From Sinonovacula constricta (lineage: Eukaryota; Mollusca; Bivalvia; Cardiida; Solecurtidae): DNA of 64,000 bases. Made by a program: the position numbers and the translations under genes. Shown one piece after another: positions 1-13,420 of this stretch. The first letter of the stretch is position 1; each line of letters opens with the position of its first letter. A model generated the notes under the pieces. That model did not search any database, had not been told where the DNA came from, and saw only the letters and a program-made list of their open reading frames with translations. The stretch covers positions 9,646,957-9,710,956 of the forward strand of contig CM017567.1 of NCBI GenBank assembly GCA_007844125.1, read 5' to 3'.

Positions 1-2477
1 TCTTTCTCTGTACATTATTTCCCACATTTGCAGCTGATTTTTATTTATTTCAATGATTTATTTTGAGCTCCTTCTCCCCCAAAAAATGGTCGGTTTTACT
101 TCTTCAGACTTTCACTTTTGTTAGGCCTCATTTTCATTCACATAAGTTCTACCTGCAATTTAAAGTTTCAATATTTATTCAAACAAATTCTGAAAAGCTC
201 GTACGGTAAAAAGGTTAACAAACTTTTTAAAAAGTTATAAATTGGAAAGTTTTTTTTCCAATAGATAACTACTCTTATTAGACAGTTGAAACACTTAATA
301 CAGTTTAACAGCCATCAAGTTAAGGAGAGTAGACAGGTGCCAGAAATGATATTAGTAAATCAGTTGGTTGGCTGCTAGCTATTCATATTTCATAGATAAA
401 ATAGATTATTCGTCAGCCTCTGCAGTCTCTATCGGTTCTGCTGGTTAAGTCAGCAAATGCTACAAAACATGCATAGAGAGTTAAAGGTTGATAGTGTTGA
501 AAGTAACAGTAGATGGTGTATATCGTACGATCAATGACTGGCTTCAAATGGAATAAACCTAAACTCTTGGTTTATTTCAATTGAGTTGGAAATACCACGA
601 GTAGTCTGCAAGCAGAAAATGTACTGCTACACAATTAAAATACGAGCCACTTTTCCGATATCGTATCAAGGCTTAATGCGACTGTCTGAATTAGTTTTAT
701 GCGACAAGAGTAAAATCAGTAATACAAAGGAGCTAAACCAGAACCATTTGCGGACTTTCAGAAGTACACAGGATTTACCCTGCATGACCTTGACTGTTCG
801 CGGTCAGTTATTTTATACGTGGGAAGAAGTAGTACAGAAGTTTTACGTACAGAAATAATATGTATGTCTTAGGTTACTACTATACGCTTCAAATGTTAAC
901 ATTAATATATTGGTATCTGTTTTAACTGGAAGTTTATTATATTGTGTAATTCAGATATACATAAAATGCAGATTTATGAATATCACTCAATAACTTTAGA
1001 ACAGGGTTGAAATGGTGAGAGAACTGCTATGGGAATGAGTGCTCCAATGACTTTGCATCATCTACTAGACCGTGGTATTTGCGATATCTGCGCGGAGCCT
1101 TCTGCGGCTCTGAATCAGGGTGTGTAATAAGACAGGTTAATCGTATCATCTCAGCATCTCAGTCTAAACCTAATGCACCCGTTCGGAGAGGAATGGGACT
1201 CGGGACTTTTAGATTCAAATTACAGGGGCGCAAGAAGAAGTAGTTTATTTCAAACTTGGTCGAATCCGGTAGCATGTATGAGCATTATTAGATCCAACTG
1301 AAGTTAAAATGCAAAGATATAATAAAAGTATAAAATGTTTTTAAAGTGGTTTCTATTATCGGATGTTAGTGACTTTGATGTAACTTTGGTTCCGATTTAA
1401 CATTATGTATGTTAAATTATTAGAACACTAATTCGTAGGGTCTTGTAAAACATATACATATTGAATGTTCTGTCTCTTATTTAAAACACAATGACATTAT
1501 TAATCATTTATTAGTGTATATTAATTAAACACACAGTGTATATAAATTATTCTTGTCTGTTCATAGATAATTGGTGGCTGATCCCTCCGTGCATCCATGG
1601 TTAACATATACGAGCTTTGAACGGCACTTTTATTTTTGCATTTTGCCCTGCAAGTCCCTGACAATACCCTGGTAATCCCGCATATACTATTGATTTGTGC
1701 ACACAACATGTAGATTTTCATCTACTTGTTCAATTATGTATGGGATCCATCAACCGAAGTCAATGTCAAATAACTGGATCTTTGGAATACGTCTTAATTG
1801 TAATAATGGAAATCTGTTTGTCTAAATATAATAAATCATACGTAAAAATCTGCAGAAAATATCTTCAACAAATCGACATCGTCATCACATATTAAATTTG
1901 TTCTTTAGTCAAAACACTACCTTAAGAAAAGATTATGACCTAATTATTATAAACAAATTAGGCAAGGAGTAAAAAGAGGCACTTTCGATTAATTCTCACG
2001 ATATAACATTATTACTAAGGACAAAACACATGATAGGGTAAAGCTTTAAAAAACAACAACAAATAACTCCTGCTGCTTATGCTGAAAATCGACCTGACAA
2101 AGCTTCCTCCAGAAGTGCAACGACAAAAAGTGTTGATTGATTGTTGTTATTCGAAAATGTCTTAACGTTTTCATTATTTTAATAATTTTAACCATGTCAT
2201 GGATATGCACCTTGGTGTGTGACATGGTGATTAAGTGACACTTAATATTGTAATAGTGTAATATTGTTAATTGCCTTTCTTAAGCCGAAATAGTGCCGCA
2301 TGATATATGCTAAGACTACAGATATAGTTGGGCATCAAATTTTAACATAATACATGTAAATGTGATTAAAAATATAAAGTTTAAAATCTGAACAAATACA
2401 ATACTTATGGCGTTTTTTATTATAAAATAAGGGAAGCTTTTAGAGTTACATACTTGAGAATTGTGAATTTTCCATAA
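1..2477. other. AT-rich intergenic or intronic DNA
   Basis: I recognise no gene, RNA or known repeat here. A 90-codon open frame at 586-858 (+) has no recognisable domain, no homopolymer bias and no neighbouring exon-like signals. It is no longer than expected by chance in a window this size. A slightly GC-richer patch lies near 1060-1230 without any motif I can name. Confidence 0.5.
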
Positions 2478-3112
2478 GAATATATGACAAAGTCCTATGA
2501 GCATTGCAACATATACCAAACTTCGAAAAGGCACAGAACACAGGTATTTTACATGCAAGCCAAGCGAAAAGTAAGAACAAATTTGTCATTTAACGAAAAG
2601 AGCAAACCCGACAGTTACCGCCTTGGAACGGTCAGTCGGCAATATGGACCGACTCGGGTACTTAAACCAGTTTAACAGAGCTCTAACCTCGCACTTCCTG
2701 ACGAGTTTCCCAAATGCAGGCAATGAAAAGAAGAAGGATCTATTTGAATACAAAATGTCCAAGCGCTGATATTTTCTACAGGTTATGACGAAAGTAGTGA
2801 CGTCATTGATAAATAAATGTCCACATAGTGTTTAGAAAAAAATATGGTATTATTTCGATTTGAAAAACTACACAAAATGGTTGATTATAAATAAAATTAA
2901 CTTTCTGAATCATGAACAAATATGACCAGAGACGAATAAATGGTTGTAGCATCCTGTTCATGTGAAGATGGAATTGAAGAACCATAGTCCAATGTCCATC
3001 AAAGAAAATACACGTAACAATCCTTATAGGATGAATTAAATGACAACATAGATAACAAGCACGGGGAGATTTTCTACGACCGCCACACTGCACAAGTAAC
3101 ATTGTTGTGATC
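2478..3112 (-). repeat. Family A dispersed repeat, near full-length monomer
   Basis: One monomer of about 635 bp, defined by comparison with the other copies in the window. In the orientation used here (minus strand), it starts with a head containing a TGTGCAGTGTGGCGG-like string near 3085-3100. It continues through a middle part carrying the palindrome TGACGTCA (2798-2805), then the core shared with family B (about 2590-2690). It ends in a tail finishing near AGGACTTTGTCATATATTC at 2478. The open frame on the minus strand across it is not conserved as a frame among copies, so I do not call it coding. It is followed head-to-tail by a second monomer. Confidence 0.8.
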
Positions 3113-3117
3113 ATGAA

Positions 3118-3590
3118 TAAGAATATATGACAAAGTCCTATGAGCATTGCAACATATACCAAACTTCGAAAAGGCACAGAACACATGCATTTCACATGCA
3201 AGCCAAGCGAAAAGTAAGAACAAATTTGTGATGAGTCATTTAACGAAAAGAGCAAACCCGACAGTTACCGCCTTGGAAAGGTCAGTCGGCAATATGGACC
3301 GACTCGGGTGCTAAAACCACTTTTACAGAGCTCTAACCTCGCACTTCCTGACGAGTTTCCCAAATGCAGGCAATGAAAAGAAGAACGATGTATTTGAATA
3401 CAAAATGTCCAAGCGCTGGTATTTTCTATAAGTTATGGCGAAAGTAGTGACGTCATTGAAAAATAAATGTCCACTTAGTGAAATACACGTACATGTAACA
3501 ATCCTTATAGGATGAATTAAATGACAACATAGATAACAAGCACGGGGAGATATTCTACGACCGCCACACTGCACAAGAAACATTTGATGG
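3118..3590 (-). repeat. Family A repeat, second monomer, internally deleted
   Basis: Head-to-tail with the preceding monomer, separated by about 5 bp. It has the same tail, core and TGACGTCA middle (3448-3455), then jumps at about 3480 directly to the head portion. It therefore lacks roughly 150 bp of the middle region present in the 2478-3112 copy. The two copies are very similar where they align. Confidence 0.8.
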
Positions 3591-3731
3591 TGTTTCACCT
3601 CGTGTTATACATGCGGGTTTTTTACTTAATTTTACCTGGTTTACATTTGCCTGTATTAAGATTGAAGATTAAAAAAATCTTAAACCGGTTTGTTACTACA
3701 GCAAGTTTTATGGAAATGCTTTAAAGGATGA

Positions 3732-3870
3732 CTTTATGTTTGTGTTTGCTACATCGCACCGTCACAATTATGGTCATATTGACGACGTCCAGATGATTAT
3801 CGGCGGAAGAAGACCTCAGACTTATGTCTGGATAGAACCACTGGCGCACAGCAAGTTAGCTTGAGCGCTG
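3732..3870 (-). repeat. SINE 3' part (tail sharing GGTGGTTCTACCCAGAC)
   Basis: Read on the minus strand, this contains a decayed version of GTGGTTCTACCCAGAC followed by CATAAGTCTGAGGTCTTC and a region resembling the 3' ends of the copies at 15450-15715 and 10790-10960. The tRNA-like head is not clearly preserved. It is the same family as the more complete copy at 47840-47999. Confidence 0.6.
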
Positions 3871-4128
3871 CGAAAACTAGGATTACGTGCCTTAGTCAGT
3901 CTCTTCGCCGTTTGAAGGCTATAATTTCTGGATTTCCTCTTTTGTGATATGTCTCATCCTATATTTTTTCTCACTTTTTCATAAACTTGTTTATGCTTTT
4001 ATCTATTGATTGTTTATACAGTAATGTATATGTTATTTCTCATAGGTAATTTTTACATTTATATACGAAGTAATTTTGTCTTATTTTTAATGTTTACCCC
4101 TTTAATACACAAACTAACTATTGAAAGA

Positions 4129-4167
4129 CGTGTGTGTGTGTGTGTGTGTGTCTATGTGTCTGTGAGA

Positions 4168-4254
<87 letters not shown>
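4129..4254. repeat. Compound (TG)n / (AG)n microsatellite
   Basis: An uninterrupted TG run at about 4129-4151 is followed by a short transition and an almost perfect AG run from about 4172 to 4254. The 98-codon open frame across it reads as alternating Arg-Glu and is an artefact of the dinucleotide repeat. Confidence 0.97.
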
Positions 4255-4258
<4 letters not shown>

Positions 4259-7200
4259 TGTCTATTGGTAATGCATTCCTATTTCTCGCTCACGTCGCCT
4301 GAATAGCAGCTGATACCATTGTTATTGGCCATGGTCATATTGACCTTTGATCAGGTTACGCTAATTCAGAGAAAGGTCTTTGGGGATTAATTTCTAGCTA
4401 TCTTTAAATTGGATTATGGAACCAGTGTAGTAGTAGGATTGCCTCAAAGATCCAGTACAGTACTCAATTTCGAGATTCCGTTGAGTCTAATAAATCATAT
4501 GACAATTAAAGGTGCAAAAATTAAATTGCAGACACATTTAATATGAGGAAGTTGTAGCCATACAATTATAATAATACATACATGAGCTACTTATAAGCAA
4601 AGCAATTGATAGATAGGATGTTTCTTCTTTTTCCATGAAATATTGGTTGCTGAAAGTCTAATAATTCAAACAGATAACGTGAATAGATAAAAAGATGGCG
4701 AATGTGTCAAGCATTCAATGTTACAGCTATAATAAGGTTTTAACATCTTTGCTTTGATATAATCTCATTTCAATTTGATTATGTATTATTGGTTATACTG
4801 ACAAAATATTTACCACGATCTATTTCGACCTTTCCTTATCATATCAAAATCTGTGTTAGGGATTACCATTTCTGTTAGAGAGATTTAACAGAGAGGCCAA
4901 TCCATTTCCAACAAGTTTAATCACTTGTGTACTTATGACTTTATATAAGCAGAAGGACGTTATAAACATACCAGTATTTATCATGCAAAAAATGCTGAAA
5001 TACATTGTTTTGCTCGTGTAAATACATTTTTTATTATTGTGGTTACTATTTTCATTTCAATGAATAAAATGCAAACAAAATATAAAACTTGTAGAAGAAA
5101 TAAGCACACTTGCTAAAATATTTTACTTTTACGTTCATTTTAACGTATCAATTCGTTATAACATCCTAAAGCACGCGGTTATGAAAAAAGAAACGGATTA
5201 AACCATAACATTTCGAAGGTAATAAACACAAAACAATTCTTTTCAAAATTTGGAATATCATTGATTAATCCTACATTAATTGCGTTCTGTGTGCTGGAGA
5301 ATCATCTTAATACATTGCTTGTGAAAATAGACAACGATATATGTCACTGTGTTAATTGAGTCATTAATTAGTTTCAATAGAAACCAATATGTGATAGAAA
5401 CTTTTCTGCAAATCCTTTCGCAATAAACTACACGTAACTGACTGTTAATAGGCAAGGACATTTTATATTATCACAAACTATTTGAACTCCTCTTAACAAT
5501 CTAATGATGAACAACCATACAACGTTCAAGTACATGAACCAGTTAGTAGTTTGCCTTTTAAATCATTTCGAATAACGTCTCCTCCATGTCCGATAAATTG
5601 CGATGGTAAATTGCCTTAAAAGCCCATATCATCATTTTTTTCATCGCCAAATTATATCATATTCGGAAAATGTTCGGCAGTGACCGGTGAATTGAATTTA
5701 ATGGTTAACCTGTTTATACGTTCATTTAGAATAAGAAATCATTGTTGAAAATTTGCTATGACATATATTACAGAGAACCCCGTTAACTTGGGCAAACGTT
5801 AACCATAGGGTCAATTGTTTGCTTATCCAGTTTAAATCCAAAGACTTGTTCCGTTTAAAAGAAAGCTTGTTTTAGAAAAAATTCTCAAACGTCATTTTAT
5901 GGAGGAGATACTTCCAGGTTCAAATCTATTAAAATATATAAATGCTGACAGTTATAAACTGCACCTCGCTTGTAATGCAGAAAATGTATAGTACAGATAC
6001 AATCATTGTTTTAGGGTCAATGTCTTTCAAGAGACTTTTGGAGGGAGACTCCCACTTTTAAGGTTCAAAATTATTTGAAAATGAGGGGTGTTTTACACAG
6101 TTTTAGAAATCACCCTACATGGAAACTTCCTTTTTCGGTTATATGATCTTTGCAAGTGAAAATCTCCCACTTTGGCCTTAGAAAAAGTTCAAATGTATGA
6201 TAACAAAAAAGATTAATCACATTTATTAGTTATCTTTCAAATACCGGAATATACTAAATAAACATCAATATTCCTAAAACGTCTTTAATCTGGCTAGGTA
6301 AACATCTAATGCTGCGAGGTTTTTGATTACGCAATGAAGTATTTTAACACGTGAGTATCTTGTAGTTTTAAATGAGCGGCAGACATTAATGATATATATT
6401 AGCAAACTCGTGTGCTAGATGTCTTAGACCAGAATGAAAATATTATGACCATAAATACGCCCAGAATCGCGCTAAAGAAGCGACATTTAAGGAAATGTTC
6501 TATGTGTTTCACATCTATTCAGAAGTCAAAACATATAATATACGAGGGAGAATCTCGGCACCTTATCGCTGATGCAGAATAATCGTATTAGTTTGATTGG
6601 AGACAGATACGACATAGAGGAGTCCGTGTATTCTAAATCAATGTCTTTCTGTAAACCTGGGCACCACAAACCCAGTTCTGAATAATGACTTAGGTTCGTG
6701 CTTTCCGGCAAATCCCTATTGATTAAATTTTCTCATAACTCGCTTGAATAATATCGTACAAATAATGTCAAGAAACGAATCTCGGAGTCTTGTCCGATTA
6801 TTTCCTTCGAAGGAATTTTGTCCTTAGCTTAAATTAATAATCGCTGTAAAGCAGCTGTTATGTATTCATTTTCAATGGTACTTCATTCATAACATGTGTA
6901 AATATTTAAAAACGAACGTCCATATGCAATGGATGAGTATCCAAGAAACATCGAAATATGACACACATTGATTTACAAAGTTGCATATTTTTCCTCTAAT
7001 GTGAACGTCCTTAACCACTGTTACAAGGTTTGCTCTTGCCAGTGATGTTTGTTTATCCATCGTTCGCTTTAAAAGAGGTAATGTGTGAAGTTAATTTGTC
7101 GGCAAGTAAATTAAAACCTCAAGTCGTCATTAGCTCCTCCGTTTCCCTCCGGAGAGAAGTTGACAAGTTAATCAGACAACCTGGTAAATTAAAGAACTTC

Positions 7201-8667
7201 TATAAGTTTCATGTCAGTTTAAATTGATTTAATCAACAAACATGCCATTACCTTGTAACTGACTGAACTCAACTTTACTATTCCTTTGTTACTCAAATCA
7301 ATACAGGTAGAATATGGGTATAAATAATGTACATACAGGAATAGTTGTATAAGCGAGAAAACAAAAGTTGCGAAACAGTCAGGGGACGAATGCCTGATTT
7401 TAACACAGACACCAGCAGAAAGTATAAGAGGAAAAATATGTTAAAATTTTAGATGGAAAATGATTTGTTTATAAAATTTAAAATTAAATTGTAAAATCTT
7501 ATAGAAATATATTTCTTTATACAAAAAGAAGTTATTTGCAATTTAGTAAAACATACCAGGGTGTCTGTTCATAGACCGCTATAGCCGAAAGTTTCCTTAC
7601 ATACACGCCATAAATACCTAGCCTTTAATACACTTTTTTTGTCGCGGAAATGGTTTACCTCTATTTATGTCTCCATCAATTGAAGTTCACGTAAAGCTTA
7701 TTGAACTAGACGTTTGTAGCAAGGGTGAGAAGAATGCCCAGACTAATACAAATAAATTTAAAACTTTGTTAAGTCTGTGTTGTACTGTTATATATAGTTT
7801 TACTTATTTTTATCAAATCAACTCGAAGCCAAAGTTTGATAAACAGTCGCCTAGTTTTCTAAGGCTTTTTAGCCCTGATGTGTAAGTGGTGAATCATTTT
7901 ATTATGCATCATAGATTTATTTGTTATTCATGATAGGATGCTAGCATAAAGAAAACAGAATCACCAAAGAGAAAGCTTAGCCAAAAGATTAGCATTTGCC
8001 TATTAAGTAAGAATGATAAAACATAGTATAACAAACTTTTTGTCTTCTGTGTTTGGATTTCCATACAGGTACCAATCATTAATTTGTAGATTGAATATGT
8101 GTTCTAAAGTATTCACCAGTTGAGTATAATTATTAATATTTATTAAATCTTAAAACCTGTATGCAACTAACTCGCAAATACAACTACTTTTTTCTTCACC
8201 TTAATCAAGCATCATTTTTTATCTAACAATAAAACTTAGGAAATACACACAAATCTTTCAAAGAATCATAAACTGACATAAACAATTCCCAAGCAAAACT
8301 TCATTCAAATCAAGTAAATGCAAAAGATCAAAACACGCAATTACAATTTCGGCATTTGAAAAGTCGAAAAAGTTTATTACAAAAGAGAGCCTGAGTACAA
8401 CCCTAAATTCGTATAATGATACATGTAAAACTTGATTAGAGTAATTAAGAGTTTTAATTGTAATAATTTCTATAGAAAATTACGTCATTTTAATATTAAA
8501 CTTCTGCAAAACAACCTAAACGTAAATGAGTGGTCTTGGAAACATCACATGCAGACCAGACTGAACATTCTTAGTATCCGTTCGATAAAAGGCACTGCAC
8601 TTTCTTTCGGAATTGATTATTTTAACAAATACCCTTGCTTTCATTAAAGCGTTTTGTGTTTGTGTAT
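4255..8667. other. Intergenic or intronic DNA, nothing recognised
   Basis: AT-rich sequence with scattered open frames of 60-75 codons on both strands, none with a recognisable domain or repeat. No tRNA-like boxes, satellites or transposon ends were found by eye. Confidence 0.45.
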
Positions 8668-9070
8668 ACATAAGAATATATGACAAAGTCCTATGAGCAT
8701 TGCAATATATATCAAACTCTGAAAAGGCACAGGACAAAGGTATTACACGTGCAAGCCATTGAAAAGTAAGAAAACGTTTGTTATGAGTCATTTAACTAAA
8801 AGAGCAAACCCGTCAGTTACCGCCTTGGAATGGTCAATTGGCAATATGGGCCGACTGGGGTTGTAAACCGGTTTTACAGAGCTCTAATCTCGCACTTCCT
8901 GATGGGTTTGTCAAATACCAAGCCGATCTATTTGAATACAAAATGTCCAAGCGCTGATGTTTTCTTTGATTAGTTTTGACAAAAGTATTGACGTCATCGA
9001 CAAATAATATCCACATTGTGTTTAGAAAAGAAAGGGGTATTATTTTGATTAGATAAACTACACAAAACAT
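8668..9070 (-). repeat. Family A repeat, truncated solitary copy
   Basis: Contains the tail (starting near 8670), core (about 8810-8900) and middle part with the TGACGTCA palindrome at 8989-8996. It then stops around 9070, before the head. More diverged than the tandem copies at 2.5-3.6 kb. Confidence 0.75.
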
Positions 9071-9587
9071 GTTTATAAGGAGTGTGTTTATTATTACTTT
9101 GTACACATATTTACAATAATATCAAAATCTTGTGTTATGTTCCATTATATATACTGTTTAACATATTTAACACAACTGCCTATTACGTTTATTGATTTAA
9201 AATAGGTTTGGGGACGCTGCAAGAAATAGGATGTCCCCTAAGATCATATGCCCTTTCAGTACAGTATAACCTAGGTTAGTGTTTCTGCACATACTTTCGC
9301 ATTGTGAAAGACTGTGAAAGTACAACTACATTATATAAGTCAATGATCTAACCAATCTACAGGTTCAGCGTTTAAGAGTAAATATTCTAAGAAATAAAGC
9401 GGTGCTCGCGTTTTTTTCAAGCCAGTATAATGATCATTTTTTTCAAATTTCTTGTTTATGATAAAAACACATTTACATTTTCAACATTTTGATAATTCAA
9501 AAGCTGTTAATTGGCAAGATTTATTAATTGACAATGTTATGTGTTGCATAAACACTTCTCTGTAATGATTTAAGACTGTCATTTCAG

Positions 9588-9680
9588 GTTGAGAGAGAGA
9601 CAGGGAGAAAGAAATAGAATGCGGGTGGTAAGGAGGATAAGAGATGGATAAAGGGGGATTGAGAAGAGAGAGAGAGAGAT
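9588..9680. repeat. Purine-rich tract
   Basis: Mostly A and G over about 90 bp, with short GAGA runs at both ends. A simple low-complexity tract; no coding or RNA function is suggested. Confidence 0.7.
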
Positions 9681-10154
9681 TATGTCATTTTCCACATCTT
9701 TTAGTAAAAATATGTAAATATTCCATCACTTCGTCATCTTCTATCTTCTGTTACCTACTACTTGTTAAAATGGTCTTAGAACGTTTCATGTTATCATATC
9801 ATATGTTGTCGTAAGTGTTTGAGTACGCGCCTTATTATTTATGATTTCTTTACACATTTTCGTCTTTTGTTGGACTGTATCTCCATCTACAGCTATAATT
9901 ATTCATAATTTCAGTGGTTCTGTAATGTGCTCAACATAATATATTGTTATCATGCCGCTACTTCTGTTCATAACACCTTCTTAACGCCTTGTTATTCCTA
10001 TTTTTTCTCAAAGTAGCTATGTATTTTATATGTTGTCTCTTTCCTTAAAATATCTGGATAGCATTGTAAGTTGAGTTTGAGAATAGTTTTCTGTAACATA
10101 TTTTAAACTTTGGATAAACAATGACATTATACATGATACCAGTTTGATAGATAA

Positions 10155-10330
10155 CCGATATTCCTTCTAGGATTTGCCAGGTAGAAGAACTGTAAAGCAC
10201 ACCAGTCGACCTATTTGAAGACTTAATGTTCCATTGCGGTAACTGTTGGGTTGGCTCTATTTTATAGAGTACAGCGCCTGTCTAGAGATTAATATATGTC
10301 GCAATACTCTTAGGTCATTGCCATCTTCTG
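10155..10330 (+). repeat. Old family A copy (core and tail)
   Basis: Plus-strand copy of the shared core (…CACACCAGTCGACCTATTTG…, GCGGTAACTGTTGGGTTGG) followed after about 60 bp by a diverged tail (TATGTCGCAATACTCTTAGG). It is heavily mutated compared with the other copies, so probably an old insertion. Confidence 0.6.
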
Positions 10331-10789
10331 GTTATATTGTATTCAGACATGCAATGTAGAAGCAAATACTCAGATAGGTCAATAGCATCGTCACAGTATC
10401 TTGTCAGGTAAGAACTGTTTGCACATCGAATATACGCAACCTAAATTACTGGAAATAGCTACAAGTTCCTAAAAAACTTATTTTTCTCTTTTAATAATCG
10501 TCATACTCATTATCATTTAATTTAATAAGTGCAAACGTCGAGTTCAATTTTCATAAAAACACAACTCTATTCTCACTTCAGAAAAATAATATACATCTTA
10601 AATATTTATAAAAGACATGATCGGCATTGAATAATAAAACATTTATTAGTATTACTTGTGGGCATTATTTCTATATCCTGTATAACAAAAGAAGCATACA
10701 ATTTTCGAAAGTAGCACACTTACAATACATACTGATGATGAATTTGTCTCCAACTTTCCGTTGTCATTAAGCACACATGAAAAGTGATT

Positions 10790-10960
10790 ATCCCTTACCG
10801 GGGCAAGAACTTCTATGTCGGGAGATTTCTAGCTTATCTCAGGTGAGCCGGTGGTTCTACCCAGACTTAAATCTGAGGTCTAATAATAAGCTGGGCGTGG
10901 CAATATAACCGTAATCGTGTCGGTGGGATGTTACAAAAATAAAAAAATTATAAAAACGAT
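10790..10960 (+). repeat. SINE 3' part (CGGTGGTTCTACCCAGAC tail)
   Basis: Contains the intact string CGGTGGTTCTACCCAGAC at about 10847-10864, followed by the family's distal segment and an A-rich end (AAAAATAAAAAAATTA). The 5' tRNA-like head is not recognisable. Confidence 0.65.
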
Positions 10961-11550
10961 TACCAGTTTATATTAAGGGCGTTTCCTTGAGCAAACACAT
11001 GCAATTAAAATGATTGCCCGAAACGTATGAAGTCAAATAGGCCAAGTAGCAATTTATCTTCTGTCAGTCTCGTTTCCAGATTGCATAACACTCTTGCGGA
11101 ATGTTTAATACATAACGAAAAACTGTTATTTTATTCTTTTCGAAAAACAACAAGCTGAAAGTTGAAACATCTTAACGTGATTGGTTTGATAAGACACGTT
11201 TAGTTTAAAGGTGGTATTCGACAGTTTGGACTAAAATATTTTTTCTTAAATAACCAAAAAAGCCATTGTTACCTGAAAAAAGTCATGCAAAGTGCTACTC
11301 ATTTATGCTCAAGATCAGTGTGAACAGTAAGACAAAAATCCCCAATTGATTGCAATAAGGTATTTCTATCTGAGCCACGCTGCAGACTTAGCTATTCTTA
11401 ACTAAGAAAACGAAGTGACAACTCGATTTTGAGATTACTTTATATTGTCGTACCTGTCATTCGCTCCGACGTCAGTTTCGCGATTAGTTATAGATTTGGG
11501 ATGAATAAACTTTTTGAGTATTTTATAGCAATTTGTACTGTCTAACAATA

Positions 11551-11580
11551 TACAGGCGAACTTCGGTTATTCGAAGTCGT
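11551..11580 (+). repeat. Candidate terminal inverted repeat of a pogo/Tigger element
   Basis: TA followed by CAGGCGAACTTCGGTTATTC. Pogo/Tigger-type ends typically begin CAG, are followed by a CGAAC-like string, and duplicate a TA target. This end lies about 700 bp downstream of the transposase relic's C-terminal end, which is a plausible spacing. I did not find a matching inverted end beyond 13.4 kb, so the other terminus is lost or too diverged. Confidence 0.5.
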
Positions 11581-12289
11581 CGGGACCGCCGATTAGCTTA
11601 GAACAATGCATGGAATAATCGAAATTGCCTCCCCTTACAAAATTTTCCGACTAATAGTCCGCCATTTTGAATTTCTTAATTATCTTTAGTAATATGCAAA
11701 AAGCAATATGCATACCAATAAAACTTTTCACCGTGAAATATAGAAAATGTAATGTTGGAAAAGAAATGATTAATAGAACAAGCGTCATGTTTTATTTTAT
11801 TTGATTTTTTTTTTAAATTATAACACATAAAAATGTATGCATATGTATAAAGCATTGTCGAATAGACGTGAACAAGTTATCGTCGTCAACAAACTGAAAC
11901 ATACAGTATTTAATGGTACCAAACGATAGTTTTAAATCAAATAGTATTAAAGTACATATGAGATAAAAAGACAATAAAGTAACTTTAGGAGAAAATACAT
12001 ACTATAATCATGAAGCCTGTACAATTTACAATCGTATGTAAAACACACACCTTCAAAGCTGTGCAAAAACTGACATTCATGTACCAAATAACACCGTTCA
12101 TGTGTAAACATCAACATCGCAATCAGACAGTTTTCTTGAAATATGCTGTGATCGTAGTCTGGGAATTCTGGGAACATTTCTGTCTCAAAACATCGCGAAC
12201 AATTTGGTCCTCGATTTTACAGAATGAGAACATTAAATCGTCTGATGTGTAATTTTAACACAGATACAGCCTCCAATTACTCAGTGGCT

Positions 12290-13420
12290 TAGTAATCCCT
12301 GTAATCGTTAGTTGCAGCGCCCTCATCATCTTCCTCCTCCTCTTCTATCTCTTTTGTGTGTTTTGATCTGACAGCCTCTATGATGTCCTAGTCGGCAAGG
12401 TCGTTGCATACAGAAAGGTCATCATTCTTCGTGATGAATTCCTTCTTGAATTTCCAATTATCCAGTGACCACAGTGAACTTGGTGTACATGTAACTTCGT
12501 TCCAGGCACTGTTCATTATATCCATGGCATCGTATACAGAGGTTTGATTTTGAGGTCCGTTGCATCATCCCCCACAAGCTCATGGCGTATCCATTGAAGG
12601 ATACTTTGGTGACTAAATAACACTCTGTTGTGGTGTTGGGAGGAAGAAACACAAGTTAGACGGCCTGTAACCTTTTCACCTGAGGGTGAGCTGGACAGTT
12701 GTCAATGACAAAACAAGTTGTGCGTCTCTGCCTTTTCATTTTACCATCAAGTCTCCGAGGCCAGTCTTGGAAAGTGTCTCCTGTCATCCATGCCTTTACA
12801 ATCGCTCTATACTCACTGGGCAGTCTTAAGGTTTTTAAAGCATTTTGGTTTCTCAGATTTACCAATAAGAAAGCAGTGGTATTTTTTCACTTCCGGACAT
12901 GTTAGCACCAGCTAGCATCGTGAGGCGTGCTAAACTGCGTTTTCCGCCATGACATTTAATATTTTTGAAAGCATGAGTTTTATCAGGCAAAAGATGGTAG
13001 AACAATGCGGTTTCATCTGCACTGAAAACATATTTAGAGTCCAACTCATCCGCTTCCTGAATAATTGGTCCAGAGTGAAGGATGTTTTTGCTCTTGTAGA
13101 TTTAAACCACATTATGAAAGCTTCCTCAAATTCTTCATACAACCCACACTTCATGGTCTCACATCGCTTTAAACCATATTTTTGGTAGCCATCAATAATC
13201 TTATCTTTGTTTTTATTCAAGTTGACAACGTGCTTAATCGCACGTTGAACATTCGAGCTACCTCGCTTTTCATCTTGATGCATTGTTCAAGTTCAATCTT
13301 TGCCGTATATATTACGTCAACACTCTTGACCTTAGTTTTTCTATTTTTTCCCCTCCCACTTTCAACACCTAGCGATTTTCTGGGTTCTGCACATTCCTTA
13401 TTAAAAATGAAATTGTCGCT
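12290..13420 (-). pseudogene. Decayed pogo/Tigger-type transposase (CENP-B-like, DDE)
   Basis: Read across frames on the minus strand, the pieces follow the order of a Tigger-type transposase. First comes an N-terminal helix-turn-helix (EVARMFNVRLSTLST, about 13290-13220). Next is the KNKDKIIDGY-type continuation and a second CENP-B-like DNA-binding segment (FEEAFIMWFKSTRAKTS). The DDE domain follows, with SADETALFYHLLPDKT (near 13020), CHGGKRS, GANMSGSEKIPLL, AWMTGDTFQDWPRRLDGKM and FVIDNCPAHP (near 12690). FLPPNTTT comes next, then AWNEVT in another frame. The end is an acidic tail (EIEEEEEDDEG, near 12330). Known role of the family: cut-and-paste transposition at TA targets. The gene is broken by frameshifts near 13210, 12885, 12820 and 12520 and an in-frame stop at about 12656. 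I infer it is inactive. Assignment to the pogo/Tigger group is strong; the exact subfamily is not determined. Confidence 0.88.

Noticed and set aside
2690..2735. Hammerhead ribozyme core near CTGACGAG in family A
   Set aside because: The GAAA element follows but a proper stem II between the two cannot be drawn in most copies; kept only as something to test computationally.
2803..3255. 150-codon minus-strand open frame with Cys-rich VQCGGRRKSPRAC-like segment recurring at 3323-3598, 25891-26262 and 28115-28360
   Set aside because: All are readings of family A. Frames shift between copies, and the more diverged 19.4-kb copy has stops soon after the segment, so the similarity is DNA repeat similarity.
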